Positions 14,221 to 21,345 of a stretch of 21,345 bases of DNA are shown here, piece after piece (position 1 is the stretch's first letter; each line of letters starts with the position of its first letter). The notes beneath the pieces are model-generated. The model worked only from the letters and a program-made list of their open reading frames with translations. It was not told where the DNA came from and searched no databases. The position numbers and the translations under genes were made by a program. The DNA comes from Bacillota bacterium (GTDB lineage: Bacteria; Bacillota_A; Clostridia; DSM-8532): NCBI GenBank assembly GCA_023424865.1, contig JAFADM010000010.1, forward strand, positions 1-21,345, written 5' to 3'.

Positions 14221-14874
14221 TTAATCGGCTCTGGAATTGGACAAAAGGTAGTTCTTTTCATGCTCGAAATGCTGACGGAGAAGTTCCTCAGCCTTCCTGG
14301 GATTGTTGGCTGCAATGGCCCCGGCAATTTGGGTGTGCTCCACGAAAACCACGGAGCGGGCGATGTCCTCGCTCTGGTAACGTGCCGTAAGAATGCTCAG
14401 CTGGCTTCTTAAGCGCTCGGACGCATCATAAAGGCGCCGGTTGGCGGCAAACCTGAAAAAGATATCGTGGAAATCATCGGAGTGCCTTTTAAAGCTGTTG
14501 AGATCCTTGTTGTCCAGAGCCTCTTTTTGGGCTTTAACACATTTTTCAATTGTGAGGCCGAAGCTTTTGCTGTCCCGCTCCATGGAAAGGCGCAGGGCGG
14601 CGGAATCCAGAATAAAGCAGTAATCGTAGATTTCGATGATGTCGTTTTGATTAAAGGTAATGACCCGTGCCCCCACATTGGTGACATCATTGATTAAGCC
14701 CTGACTGCTGAGAGCTTTAATGGCTTCACGGATAGGGGTGGAGCTGAGCTCGAACCTCTCCTGAAGAGCTTTGAGGGTAATCTTTTCGCCGCAGGGGATC
14801 CGCTGTTCGATAATATCTGCTTTAAGTATGTCGTAAATTTGTTTGGACAGGGTTTCCTTAATAAGCTTCGCCAT
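14221..14874 (-). CDS. GntR-family regulator, FadR/FCD subfamily
   Basis: This is a 217-residue regulator. The N-terminal winged helix (about 8-70: SKQIYDILKADIIEQRIPCG, then LKALQERFELSSTPIREAIK) binds DNA. The C-terminal helical FCD domain carries the usual metal/ligand residues: D133/D134 and H136 in HSDDFHDIFF, H180 in EHTQIAGAI and H202 in RQHFEHE. FCD proteins typically sense small carboxylates or amino acid-derived acids. Reverse-strand AAGGGA six bases before the ATG supports the start. It is divergent from the M42 peptidase gene and tail-to-tail with the opp operon, so it probably controls peptide uptake and catabolism here (inference). The TTGCAT/ATGCAA palindromes at 6684, 8291 and near 14978 are candidate sites. 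Confidence 0.93.
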   Translation of the reverse strand: MAKLIKETLSKQIYDILKADIIEQRIPCGEKITLKALQERFELSSTPIREAIKALSSQGLINDVTNVGARVITFNQNDIIEIYDYCFILDSAALRLSMERDSKSFGLTIEKCVKAQKEALDNKDLNSFKRHSDDFHDIFFRFAANRRLYDASERLRSQLSILTARYQSEDIARSVVFVEHTQIAGAIAANNPRKAEELLRQHFEHEKNYLLSNSRAD

Positions 14875-14966
14875 ACACTATCCCTTACTGATTATAAATA
14901 TTTGCTAAGTTTAGTTATATTTTAATGTTGAGTGCTTGAAAAAGCAAGTAAACGAGAGAGATTATA

Positions 14967-14992
14967 TATAATGTATCTTGCATAATTATGAC
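14967..14992 (+). promoter_or_regulatory. Promoter-like -10 and TTGCAT half-site before the M42 gene
   Basis: TATAAT (14967-14972) is preceded by an AT-rich stretch but no good -35 box. Just after it lies TTGCATAATTATGAC (14978-14992), which resembles a degenerate form of the TTGCAT/ATGCAA operator and contains the palindrome CATAATTATG. A site here, downstream of a start point, would suit repression by the divergent GntR protein. Weak individual evidence. Confidence 0.4.
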
Positions 14993-15025
14993 GGCTAAAA
15001 CGTATTAAATCAAGGAGGATGTTCC

Positions 15026-16027
15026 ATGCTGTTTGAAAAACTGACACAGCTCTTCGGCGCAAGCGGCTACGAAGGGGAAGTGAGACAATTTATACGAAGT
15101 GAACTGGAAGGTCTGGTGGATGAGCTATACAGTGACGCCCTGGGAAACTTGATTACCTTTAAAAAGGGCTATGAGGAGGACAAGAAAAAAATCATGCTGG
15201 CAGCCCATATGGATGAAATCGGTCTTCAGGTTATTAAAATCAATGAGGACGGCCTTATTATGGTCAAATCCCTGGGCGTATCCTGGCTTTACACCACCTA
15301 CATGACCCGGGTCCGGTTCAGAAACGGCACCAACGGCATTGTTTCCAGCCGTGTGAAGCCGGACAAGCTGGACGGGCAGTTTACCAACCTCTATGTGGAC
15401 ATTGGCGCCTCCAGCAAGGAAGAAGCCCTCCGCTATGTGGAGGTAGGGGATACGGCTATTTATACCGGCCCGTACGAGGAGCTGACAGGAAGCTTTGTCA
15501 CGGCCAAGGCCATTGACGACCGGGTGGGCTGCTACATGCTAATAGAAGCTATCAAACGCCTGGAAAAGGTGAAAAACGATGTTTACTTTGTGTTTACCGT
15601 TCAGGAAGAGCTTGGTTGCAGGGGTTCCAAGGTGACGGCACCCCGCATTATGCCCGATATCGGGGTTGCGGTGGATGTAACTCCCGCCCATGACAGGCCC
15701 GGCGATCTGGAAGGAAGCAATACCTGCGGCGGAGGCGTGGCCATTAAAATATCCGATACCTCGGTGATTTGCGACGAATACCTTGTAGGCAAAATGGCGG
15801 ACCTTTGCAAACGCGACAGTATTAAATACCAGAAGGATGTTATTTATGTAGGCGGAACCGATGCCAGCTCCATTAACCTTTCCGGGTATGGGGTAAGGGC
15901 TGCCGGTGTGTCCGTGGTCACACGCTACACCCATGGCCCCAATGCCATAGTAAATCTGGACGATGTTAAAGGGGCGGTGGATTTGCTGTGCGCCTTCGTT
16001 AATGAGACCTTTGAATTTGAAAAATAA
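15026..16027 (+). CDS. M42-family metallo-aminopeptidase
   Basis: This 333-residue cytoplasmic aminopeptidase (glutamyl aminopeptidase/PepA-like, tetrahedral-complex family) removes N-terminal residues from imported peptides. The dinuclear metal site is complete: H61 and D63 in AAHMDEIG, bridging D164 in KAIDDRVG, E194/E195 (QEELG; general base and ligand), D217 in AVDVTPAHD, and H303 in YTHGP. AAGGAGG at 15012-15018 fixes the ATG. It is the first gene of a unit divergent from the GntR regulator. The next gene starts 17 bases after its stop, implying joint transcription. The family can also act as a broad deblocking aminopeptidase or, for close homologues, a glucanase (an older misannotation); the peptide-transport neighbourhood favours a peptidase. 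Confidence 0.94.
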   Translation: MLFEKLTQLFGASGYEGEVRQFIRSELEGLVDELYSDALGNLITFKKGYEEDKKKIMLAAHMDEIGLQVIKINEDGLIMVKSLGVSWLYTTYMTRVRFRNGTNGIVSSRVKPDKLDGQFTNLYVDIGASSKEEALRYVEVGDTAIYTGPYEELTGSFVTAKAIDDRVGCYMLIEAIKRLEKVKNDVYFVFTVQEELGCRGSKVTAPRIMPDIGVAVDVTPAHDRPGDLEGSNTCGGGVAIKISDTSVICDEYLVGKMADLCKRDSIKYQKDVIYVGGTDASSINLSGYGVRAAGVSVVTRYTHGPNAIVNLDDVKGAVDLLCAFVNETFEFEK

Positions 16028-16044
16028 TGTGGAGTCACAGGAAT

Positions 16045-17229
16045 ATGGAAATCAGATCTGACAAGGTGCTGTCCCGGGAGAGGCTGTGGACAAAGGATTA
16101 CATACTCATAATCGGGGTGTCCCTCATCGTGGGTACGGCCATTGCCATGCTTATGACAACCCTGCCTCTTTATGCCGCTTCCCTGGGAGGCAGCAACACC
16201 CTCTCAGGTATGGTAGTGGGGGTATATGCCTTTTCGGCTCTCTTATGCCGTCCCTTTGCAGGCGCGGCTCTGGACGGACTGGGCCGAAAACCGGTGCTCA
16301 TAGCGGGCATCGCTGTCCTCACGGTTGTCTTTTTCTTTTACAGCCTGGAGGTGTCCATTCTTATTCTTCTGGTGCTTCGGATTATTCAGGGTGCGGGCTT
16401 CAGTGCCCATTCCACTGCAACGGGCACCGCTGCGGCAGACTGGATTCCCAAAGGCCGGCTGTCGGAGGGTATAGGGTATTTCAGCATAACTCTCACTCTG
16501 CCCACGGCCTTCGGACCGGCCCTGGGCCTTAACCTTATTGAGAACCAGGGCTATGGCGCCTTGTTTAAAACAGCCTTTGTCCTCGTGCTTGCAGGCTTTG
16601 TAATGGCTCTTTTCATAAAGGACAATCCGGACAGAGTAAAACCCCAAAGGGCTTCAACCCGCCTGCCATCCGTTGCCTCTCTCATTGAAAGGACAGCCCT
16701 TGGAGCAAGCGGTATCATGCTCTTTATCGCCATGGGACTGGGCGGGCTCATTACCTTCATCCCTGGCTTTGGAAAGGCCAGGGGAATAGAGGGAATCGGT
16801 CTTTTCTTTACCGTATACGCTGTTTTTCTGGTGGCTTCACGGCTGGTATCGGGCCGTTTGGCGGATAAGGCCGGGCTTATGCCCGTAGCCGTTCCGGGGC
16901 TGGGCCTCATTAGTGTTTCTTTCGCGCTTCTTGCTCCTGCCCAGAGCCTTGGCCAGTGCCTTTTATCGGCGGCACTTTTCGGATTGGGCTTCGGTATGGT
17001 TCAACCCGCGCTGAACGCCTCCGTTTTAAGGCGATGTCCTCCCGCGCGAAAAGGAGCTGCCAACGCCACCTTTACGGCAGCCATGGATCTGGGCATGGGG
17101 GCGGGCTCCATCTTATGGGGCGCTGTATCCCAGCATTTCGGCTTCTTCTATGTATATCTTTTCTGTGCTTTTTTTGCTCTGGCTGGTTTGGGCCTTTTGT
17201 TCAGGCAGAAGGCCAAAGGCCGGATTTAA
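16045..17229 (+). CDS. MFS transporter
   Basis: This 394-residue major facilitator protein has about twelve hydrophobic spans. The first begins near residue 19 (YILIIGVSLIVG). Motif A between spans 2 and 3 is clear (GAALDGLGRKPVLIAG), with a weaker repeat after span 8 (SGRLADKAGLMPVAVPG). It moves a small molecule using an ion gradient; family sequence does not reveal which one, though drug/metabolite exporters look similar. Start choice: an ATG at 16027 overlaps the M42 stop but has no ribosome binding site, whereas GGAG at 16031-16034 precedes the ATG at 16045. Position between a peptidase and an aminotransferase suggests export or exchange of an amino acid or its acid product (inference). 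Confidence 0.88.
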   Translation: MEIRSDKVLSRERLWTKDYILIIGVSLIVGTAIAMLMTTLPLYAASLGGSNTLSGMVVGVYAFSALLCRPFAGAALDGLGRKPVLIAGIAVLTVVFFFYSLEVSILILLVLRIIQGAGFSAHSTATGTAAADWIPKGRLSEGIGYFSITLTLPTAFGPALGLNLIENQGYGALFKTAFVLVLAGFVMALFIKDNPDRVKPQRASTRLPSVASLIERTALGASGIMLFIAMGLGGLITFIPGFGKARGIEGIGLFFTVYAVFLVASRLVSGRLADKAGLMPVAVPGLGLISVSFALLAPAQSLGQCLLSAALFGLGFGMVQPALNASVLRRCPPARKGAANATFTAAMDLGMGAGSILWGAVSQHFGFFYVYLFCAFFALAGLGLLFRQKAKGRI

Positions 17230-17354
17230 TTACAAGGGTGCACAAAGCCTTACACAAGCTGTCCCGAAAGCTTAATGCAGCCTTTGCTTATGTGAAAGGG
17301 CTCTGCCTTGTATTGGCTATGAATATACAATAATTAATAATTAAGGAGAATTTT

Positions 17355-18539
17355 ATGGAATATGTATTCTCAAAACGTTCAAAGACACTTGAGCCTTCAC
17401 CTATTAGGGAAAGCATGAAATTTGCCGTCAATCCCGGCGTTATCTCCTTTGCCCAGGGAAATCCGTCTCCCGAAACCTTTCCTCTTGAGGCCATCAAAAC
17501 CATTTCCGCCTACCTTTGGGAAACCAATCCTGCCCAGCTTTTGCAGTATGGTACCACGGAGGGCTACGGGCCTTTGAGAAAAACCTTGAAGGAACGTATG
17601 GCAACCCGCTCTAATTGCGGAAGGGATTTTGACGAGCTGGTCATTGTATCCGGAGCCCAGCAGGCGGTGGAGCTTTCCGTAAAGGTGCTCTGCGACGAGG
17701 GAGATACGGTTTTATGTGAGAATCCAAGCTTTATCGGCTCCATCAATGCCTTCAAATCCTACAATGTAAACTTAAGAGGCATTCCGGTGGAAGATGACGG
17801 CATACATATTGAGGCGCTGGAAAAGGCCCTGAAGGAAGAAAAAAACGTCCGTATTCTTTACCTTATCCCCAATTTCCAGAATCCCCTGGGCATCACCATG
17901 TCTCTGGAGAAGAGGAAAAAGGTCTATGAGCTGGCAAAGCGCTACGGCTTTATTATTCTGGAGGACAATCCCTATGGTGAGCTTCGTTTTAAGGGGAAGG
18001 ACATTCCCAATATCAAAGCCTTTGACGAAGAAGGCCTAGTGATTTACGCAGGTTCCTTTTCCAAGGTGTTTGCTGCAGGCATACGGGTGGGATATGTTCT
18101 GGCTCCAAAGCCCATTGTCCAGAAAATGGTCATAGCCAAGCAGGCTTCGGATGTGCATACCAACCTCTTCTGGCAGGCTGCCGTGGACCGCTTTATGTGT
18201 GATTATCCCTATGATGGGCACATTGAAAAGCTTCGAAGGGTTTACAGCAGAAAATGCGCCCTTATGATAGACTGTCTTAAAGAAGGTACTGACGGCAGGA
18301 TTCATTTTAATGAGCCCGAAGGCGGTTTGTTCATCTGGTGCGACATGACAGCCTATACCGATATGCCCGCATTTTACACAAAGCTTCGTGAGAACGGGGT
18401 GACGGTGGTACCCGGCAACATGCTGGCAGTTTCCCCCGATTATAAGCAGCAGTCCTTCCGCCTTAATTTCTCAACCCCATCGGATGAAAACATCGTCAAG
18501 GGCGTTGGCATCCTGACAAAAACACTTAAAAGCATTTAA
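17355..18539 (+). CDS. PLP-dependent class I aminotransferase, second paralogue
   Basis: This 394-residue fold type I aminotransferase is of the same branch as the protein at 1708. Key residues: VSGAQQAVE (98-106), QNPLG with N176 (leucine instead of the common threonine), EDNPYGE with D204 and Y207, Schiff-base K237 in GSFSK, and the C-terminal SFRLNFS arginine. It converts an amino acid to its 2-oxo acid in the cytoplasm, with specificity unknown. AAGGAG at 17343-17348 fixes the ATG. A 2-hydroxyacid dehydrogenase gene starts 17 bases after it, so the oxo acid made here is probably reduced next (inference). The 125-bp gap upstream has no convincing promoter, so it is probably read from the M42/MFS transcript. 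Confidence 0.93.
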   Translation: MEYVFSKRSKTLEPSPIRESMKFAVNPGVISFAQGNPSPETFPLEAIKTISAYLWETNPAQLLQYGTTEGYGPLRKTLKERMATRSNCGRDFDELVIVSGAQQAVELSVKVLCDEGDTVLCENPSFIGSINAFKSYNVNLRGIPVEDDGIHIEALEKALKEEKNVRILYLIPNFQNPLGITMSLEKRKKVYELAKRYGFIILEDNPYGELRFKGKDIPNIKAFDEEGLVIYAGSFSKVFAAGIRVGYVLAPKPIVQKMVIAKQASDVHTNLFWQAAVDRFMCDYPYDGHIEKLRRVYSRKCALMIDCLKEGTDGRIHFNEPEGGLFIWCDMTAYTDMPAFYTKLRENGVTVVPGNMLAVSPDYKQQSFRLNFSTPSDENIVKGVGILTKTLKSI

Positions 18540-18556
18540 GCGGAACAGGAGAAAAT

Positions 18557-19495
18557 ATGATAGCTTCACTTGTACCTATAAGCGAAAAAACAAGAGAACA
18601 CTTTTTTTCAAAAACAGGGGAGACCCTCCACAATATCCTTAATGTGAAGGAAGAGGCACACCTTCTTCCAAAGGTGGAGGTGCTTATCTCCAAGAGTCAG
18701 ATCGACCGCTCCGTACTGGACCAATTAACCGGACTTAAAATGATTTATGTCCTTAGCGCAGGGGTAGAGGTGCTTCCTTTTGAGCTCCTGATTGAACGGA
18801 ACATCATCGTAGCCAATGCCCGGGGGGTTCATTCGGCCCAGATGTCCGAGCACGCACTGGGAGTTATGCTTTCCTTCAGCCGTATGCTCCATAAATGTAT
18901 CCTGAACCAGTCACGGGGGGTATGGGATCCCCGGCTTACTTTCTCCAGCCTGGAGGGTAAAACGCTTGGGATTATCGGAGCGGGCCACATCGGCCAGGGT
19001 GTGGCCAAAAAGGCGGCTGCTTTTGGTATGCGCATTCTGGGTGTGAAAAGAAACGGGGGAACGCTGGAAGGCTTTGACAGGATCTATGGGACGGACGCCC
19101 TTAAGGACGTTCTGGCCCAGTCCGACTATGTGCTTCTTCTTACGCCACTTACAAAGGAGACCTACCATCTTATTGGGCCTCAGGAATTTGAAGTCATGAG
19201 GGAAAGCGCTGTCTTTATCAACATGTCAAGAGGCGATACGGTGGATGAAAGCGCCCTCATTGACGCCCTCAGGGAAAAGAAGATTGCAGGAGCGGCGCTG
19301 GATGTGTTCCACAACGAGCCCCTCGAACCGGAAAGCCCCTTCTGGTCTATGGAAAACGTTATAGTAACCCCCCATGTATCGGGGATTGTCCCTCGATATG
19401 TGGATTTGGCTATGAATATGTTTCTTCCTAATTTTACAGCTTACCGAAAAGGGGAAAAAATGCCTACCCAGGTTAGCCTCCAACAGCGCTATTAG
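18557..19495 (+). CDS. D-isomer-type 2-hydroxyacid dehydrogenase
   Basis: This 312-residue NAD(P)-linked dehydrogenase of the D-2-hydroxyacid family reduces a 2-oxo acid to a 2-hydroxy acid or the reverse. The central Rossmann domain (about 95-275) has the dinucleotide motif GAGHIG (141-146), and the catalytic triad is complete: R225 in NMSRGD, E254 in VFHNEPLE and H273 in TPHVSG. The split N- and C-terminal catalytic domain has normal length. AGGAG at 18547-18551 is five bases before the ATG. A basic residue follows the Rossmann strand (VKRNGG), which could favour NADPH, but this is only suggestive. Paired with the aminotransferase it forms a transaminate-then-reduce module like those that make hydroxy acids in amino-acid-fermenting clostridia (inference). 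Glyoxylate/hydroxypyruvate reductase or phosphoglycerate dehydrogenase-like activity remains possible. Confidence 0.92.
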   Translation: MIASLVPISEKTREHFFSKTGETLHNILNVKEEAHLLPKVEVLISKSQIDRSVLDQLTGLKMIYVLSAGVEVLPFELLIERNIIVANARGVHSAQMSEHALGVMLSFSRMLHKCILNQSRGVWDPRLTFSSLEGKTLGIIGAGHIGQGVAKKAAAFGMRILGVKRNGGTLEGFDRIYGTDALKDVLAQSDYVLLLTPLTKETYHLIGPQEFEVMRESAVFINMSRGDTVDESALIDALREKKIAGAALDVFHNEPLEPESPFWSMENVIVTPHVSGIVPRYVDLAMNMFLPNFTAYRKGEKMPTQVSLQQRY

Positions 19496-19595
19496 GGGAT
19501 TTCACAGAGCCTTGCCAATGAGCTCCGCCCTTGCCTTGCAGCATGCCCCGGACATAACGGAAAAGACTATTGCTTAAAGTTCATTGTCGTATTAT

Positions 19596-19604
19596 TGTTA
19601 TAAT
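19596..19604 (+). promoter_or_regulatory. Extended -10 promoter before the EamA gene
   Basis: TGTTATAAT is a perfect extended -10 element 115 bp upstream of the ATG at 19720. No good -35 is seen, which extended -10 promoters can do without. The remainder of the 224-bp gap (19496-19719) shows no clear terminator or gene. Confidence 0.45.
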
Positions 19605-19719
19605 GTTGCTTCTGTTGCAAAAACGAAACATGGACTAGCCTATGATTTTGTAGTTATTGCAGTGGCATTCATGTGACACATAAATCGAAAATGAATTACA
19701 GCAGAAACCGGGGGATATT

Positions 19720-20625
19720 ATGAACAGCAATACACTGTCGAAGGAACGCAGTGAACGGGCAAGGGCATGGCTTTTTTTGGCCATAACAGCTATTATGTGG
19801 AGTTTGGGCGGGTTGTTGATTAAATCGGTCAATGCCCATCCCTTGGCTATTTCGGGAATAAGATCCATTATATCCGCCGTTATTATTTTCGCTTACGTTA
19901 AAAAGCCTAAATTTACATGGTCCTTTGCTCAAGTCGGAGCCGCGCTGGCCTATGCCACGACAGTTATCCTTTTTGTGGTGGCCAATAAGCTGACAACTGC
20001 GGCCAACGCCATACTTCTTCAGTATACGGCCCCTGTTTATGTTGCCCTTTTGGGAGCCTGGCTCTTAAAGGAGAAGGCCAAGCTTCTGGACTGGGTAACC
20101 ATTGGTGTGGTCATAGGCGGCATGGTTCTGTTTTTCATGGATCATCTGGAAACCAGAGGGATACTGGGAAACATTCTCGCCCTTTTAAGCGGCGTGAGCT
20201 TCGGCCTTTTTGCAGTGTTTATGCGCATGCAAAAGGACGGATCTCCCATTGAGTCCGTCCTTCTGGGCAATATCATTTCAGCGGTTATCGGCCTTCCCTT
20301 CCTGGCCTTCGGCGTACCCGACACCACGGGCTGGATTTGCCTCATTCTTTTAGGGGTGGTCCAGTTGGGCATTCCCTATATTCTTTATTCCTCGGCCATA
20401 AAGAAGGCCACCGCTCTGGAAGCCAGCCTTATCCCTGTCCTTGAGCCTCTTTTAAACCCGCTGTGGGTTTTTCTCCGCATGGGGGAGGCTCCGGGCCTGT
20501 ATGCCTTTATAGGAGGGCTGGTGGTGCTTTTGGCTGTAACAGCAAGATGCGTTATTGAAGCGCTTAGCTCCGATGCCAGGGGTAAAAGGAAAAAAACCTC
20601 GGAGGCAATTAAAAATGCCGTATAA
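19720..20625 (+). CDS. EamA/DMT-family transporter
   Basis: This 301-residue drug/metabolite transporter has about ten spans arranged as two EamA repeats (about 14-142 and 153-285). Hallmarks are the first span with ITAIMWSLGGLLIK, TTAANAILLQYTAPVYVALL at the end of repeat one, and LEASLIPVLEPLLNPLWVFL near the end of repeat two. Family members often export amino acids or small metabolites; the substrate is unknown. GGGGGA at 19710-19715 precedes the ATG. The C-terminal tail is basic (RGKRKKTSEAIKNAV), consistent with a cytoplasmic end. Its last 17 bp overlap the end of the convergent hydrogenase-like gene. It may belong functionally with the amino-acid genes upstream, but has its own promoter candidate. 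Confidence 0.9.
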   Translation: MNSNTLSKERSERARAWLFLAITAIMWSLGGLLIKSVNAHPLAISGIRSIISAVIIFAYVKKPKFTWSFAQVGAALAYATTVILFVVANKLTTAANAILLQYTAPVYVALLGAWLLKEKAKLLDWVTIGVVIGGMVLFFMDHLETRGILGNILALLSGVSFGLFAVFMRMQKDGSPIESVLLGNIISAVIGLPFLAFGVPDTTGWICLILLGVVQLGIPYILYSSAIKKATALEASLIPVLEPLLNPLWVFLRMGEAPGLYAFIGGLVVLLAVTARCVIEALSSDARGKRKKTSEAIKNAV

Positions 20626-21345
20626 AAAAGCTCTTCTCCTCCAATAGGGATTCCACCGTATCAAAGCCCAGCTCTTGTAAAAGCTCCAGCACATGGGGAT
20701 TGTCCAGAGGCGTTTTGTAGGCGGCGCTGTCACCGTACTCGTTGACATGGGCCGTACCCTCGTCAGCCTTGATGATGGCCTTGGGACCGCCCACACAGCC
20801 GCCCCGGCAGCCCATTCCCTCCATAAAGTTGGCCTTGATTCTGCCCTCGGTCAGATCCTTTAAAAGCTCCTTGCAGGCGGGAATTCCGTCTGCCTGTAGA
20901 GCCTTCACCGGGATTGTGCGGTGAGGGGAGAGTCTTTCAAGGGTGGTTTGAACCGCCTCGCTGACCCCGCCTGTCCGTGCATAAATACGTCCTGCCCGGG
21001 AGGAATGATCCCTTTCGTCCTCGGGAAGCTCTGCGGGATTTAATCCGGCAAGGTTAAAAACCTCTTCAATTTCCTTAAAGGTTAAAACATAGTCCACCGC
21101 GTCTTTTATGTCCGGCTCCCTGGCCTCGGCCTTTTTTGCTACGCAGGGGCCAATAAAGACCGTTACGGCACCGGGCTTTATTTTTTTTATGGCTCTGCCG
21201 CAGGCCACCATGGGGGAAACCGCCGGGGGCATGTGGGGAACCAGGTCGTGATAGACCTTTTTTATCATGGCAATCCATATGGGACAGCAGCAGCTTGTAA
21301 GCATAAAATCCTTGTCCTCATGGATGGTGCGGTCAAACTCAAGGG
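20609..21345 (-). CDS. [FeFe]-hydrogenase large-subunit C-terminal domain protein (partial)
   Basis: The gene runs off the right edge; the visible 244 codons are the C-terminal part, and an ATG at 21304 is internal because the frame continues upstream (FDRTIHEDKDF). The three H-cluster signatures are present: L1 TSCCCPIW, L2 GPCVAKK and L3 EGMGCRGGC, plus ARTGGVSEAV, which is conserved near the active site. Relative to catalytic hydrogenases (TSCCPxW, MPCxxKK, MACxGGC with GGGQP after it), L1 has a third cysteine, L2 has Gly for Met, L3 has Gly for Ala, and GGP replaces the GGGQP end. Such variants are known from putative sensory or otherwise non-canonical [FeFe]-hydrogenase groups, so H2 turnover should not be assumed. 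N-terminal ferredoxin or other domains cannot be seen. Confidence 0.9.
   Translation of the reverse strand, partial: LEFDRTIHEDKDFMLTSCCCPIWIAMIKKVYHDLVPHMPPAVSPMVACGRAIKKIKPGAVTVFIGPCVAKKAEAREPDIKDAVDYVLTFKEIEEVFNLAGLNPAELPEDERDHSSRAGRIYARTGGVSEAVQTTLERLSPHRTIPVKALQADGIPACKELLKDLTEGRIKANFMEGMGCRGGCVGGPKAIIKADEGTAHVNEYGDSAAYKTPLDNPHVLELLQELGFDTVESLLEEKSFFIRHF

Noticed and set aside
17308..17336. Promoter TTGTAT-17-TAATTA before the second aminotransferase
   Set aside because: Transcription would begin at about the ribosome binding site (17343-17348), leaving no room for it in the mRNA.

Overview
The window looks like chromosomal DNA from an anaerobic, fermentative, peptide- and amino-acid-using member of the Clostridia (Firmicutes). 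Supporting signs are strong AGGAGG-type ribosome binding sites, TTGNNN-17-TATAAT promoters, U-tract terminators, a MocR/GntR/XRE/AraC regulator set, a lipoprotein-anchored peptide ABC system and an [FeFe]-hydrogenase-type domain. This placement is inferred from style and gene content; no rRNA or other phylogenetic marker is present. There are no tRNA or rRNA genes, CRISPR arrays, insertion sequences or phage structural genes.

Layout. (1) 66-2898: a MocR regulator (GntR HTH fused to an aminotransferase fold) followed by a free-standing class I aminotransferase. (2) 2908-3724: two divergent XRE regulators around a 181-bp control region with one very good promoter and several TGTGA-type half-sites. 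(3) 3814-6580: an AraC regulator divergent from a cytoplasmic family 2 glycoside hydrolase. (4) 6684-8084: a promoter, leader and terminator in front of a metal-dependent amidohydrolase. (5) 8291-14076: a second copy of that promoter-leader-terminator arrangement in front of a complete five-gene oligopeptide ABC transporter (oppABCDF order). (6) 14131-14190: four tandem 15-bp repeats. (7) 14221-14874: a GntR/FCD regulator, divergent from (8) 15026-19495: an M42 aminopeptidase, an MFS transporter, a second aminotransferase and a 2-hydroxyacid dehydrogenase. (9) 19720-20625: an EamA/DMT transporter, convergent with (10) an [FeFe]-hydrogenase H-cluster domain protein cut off by the right edge.

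How the parts may work together (inference): peptides enter through the Opp transporter and are cut by the M42 aminopeptidase and possibly the amidohydrolase. Free amino acids are transaminated to 2-oxo acids and reduced to 2-hydroxy acids by the dehydrogenase, which would re-oxidise NADH. The MFS and EamA carriers could export products or surplus amino acids. The neighbouring GntR/FCD protein is the obvious candidate regulator.

The most unusual signal is the pair of promoter-leader modules at 6684-6788 and 8291-8408. They lie 1,607 bp apart. The -35 box, -10 box, an AGCT at the 5' end of the predicted RNA and the block TTGAGGCAAAGG all keep exactly the same spacing, while the sequence between them diverges. 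Both end in intrinsic terminators before the gene, but the terminator stems are built differently. This resembles a shared cis-regulatory RNA or attenuation device. I could not assign it to a known class by eye.
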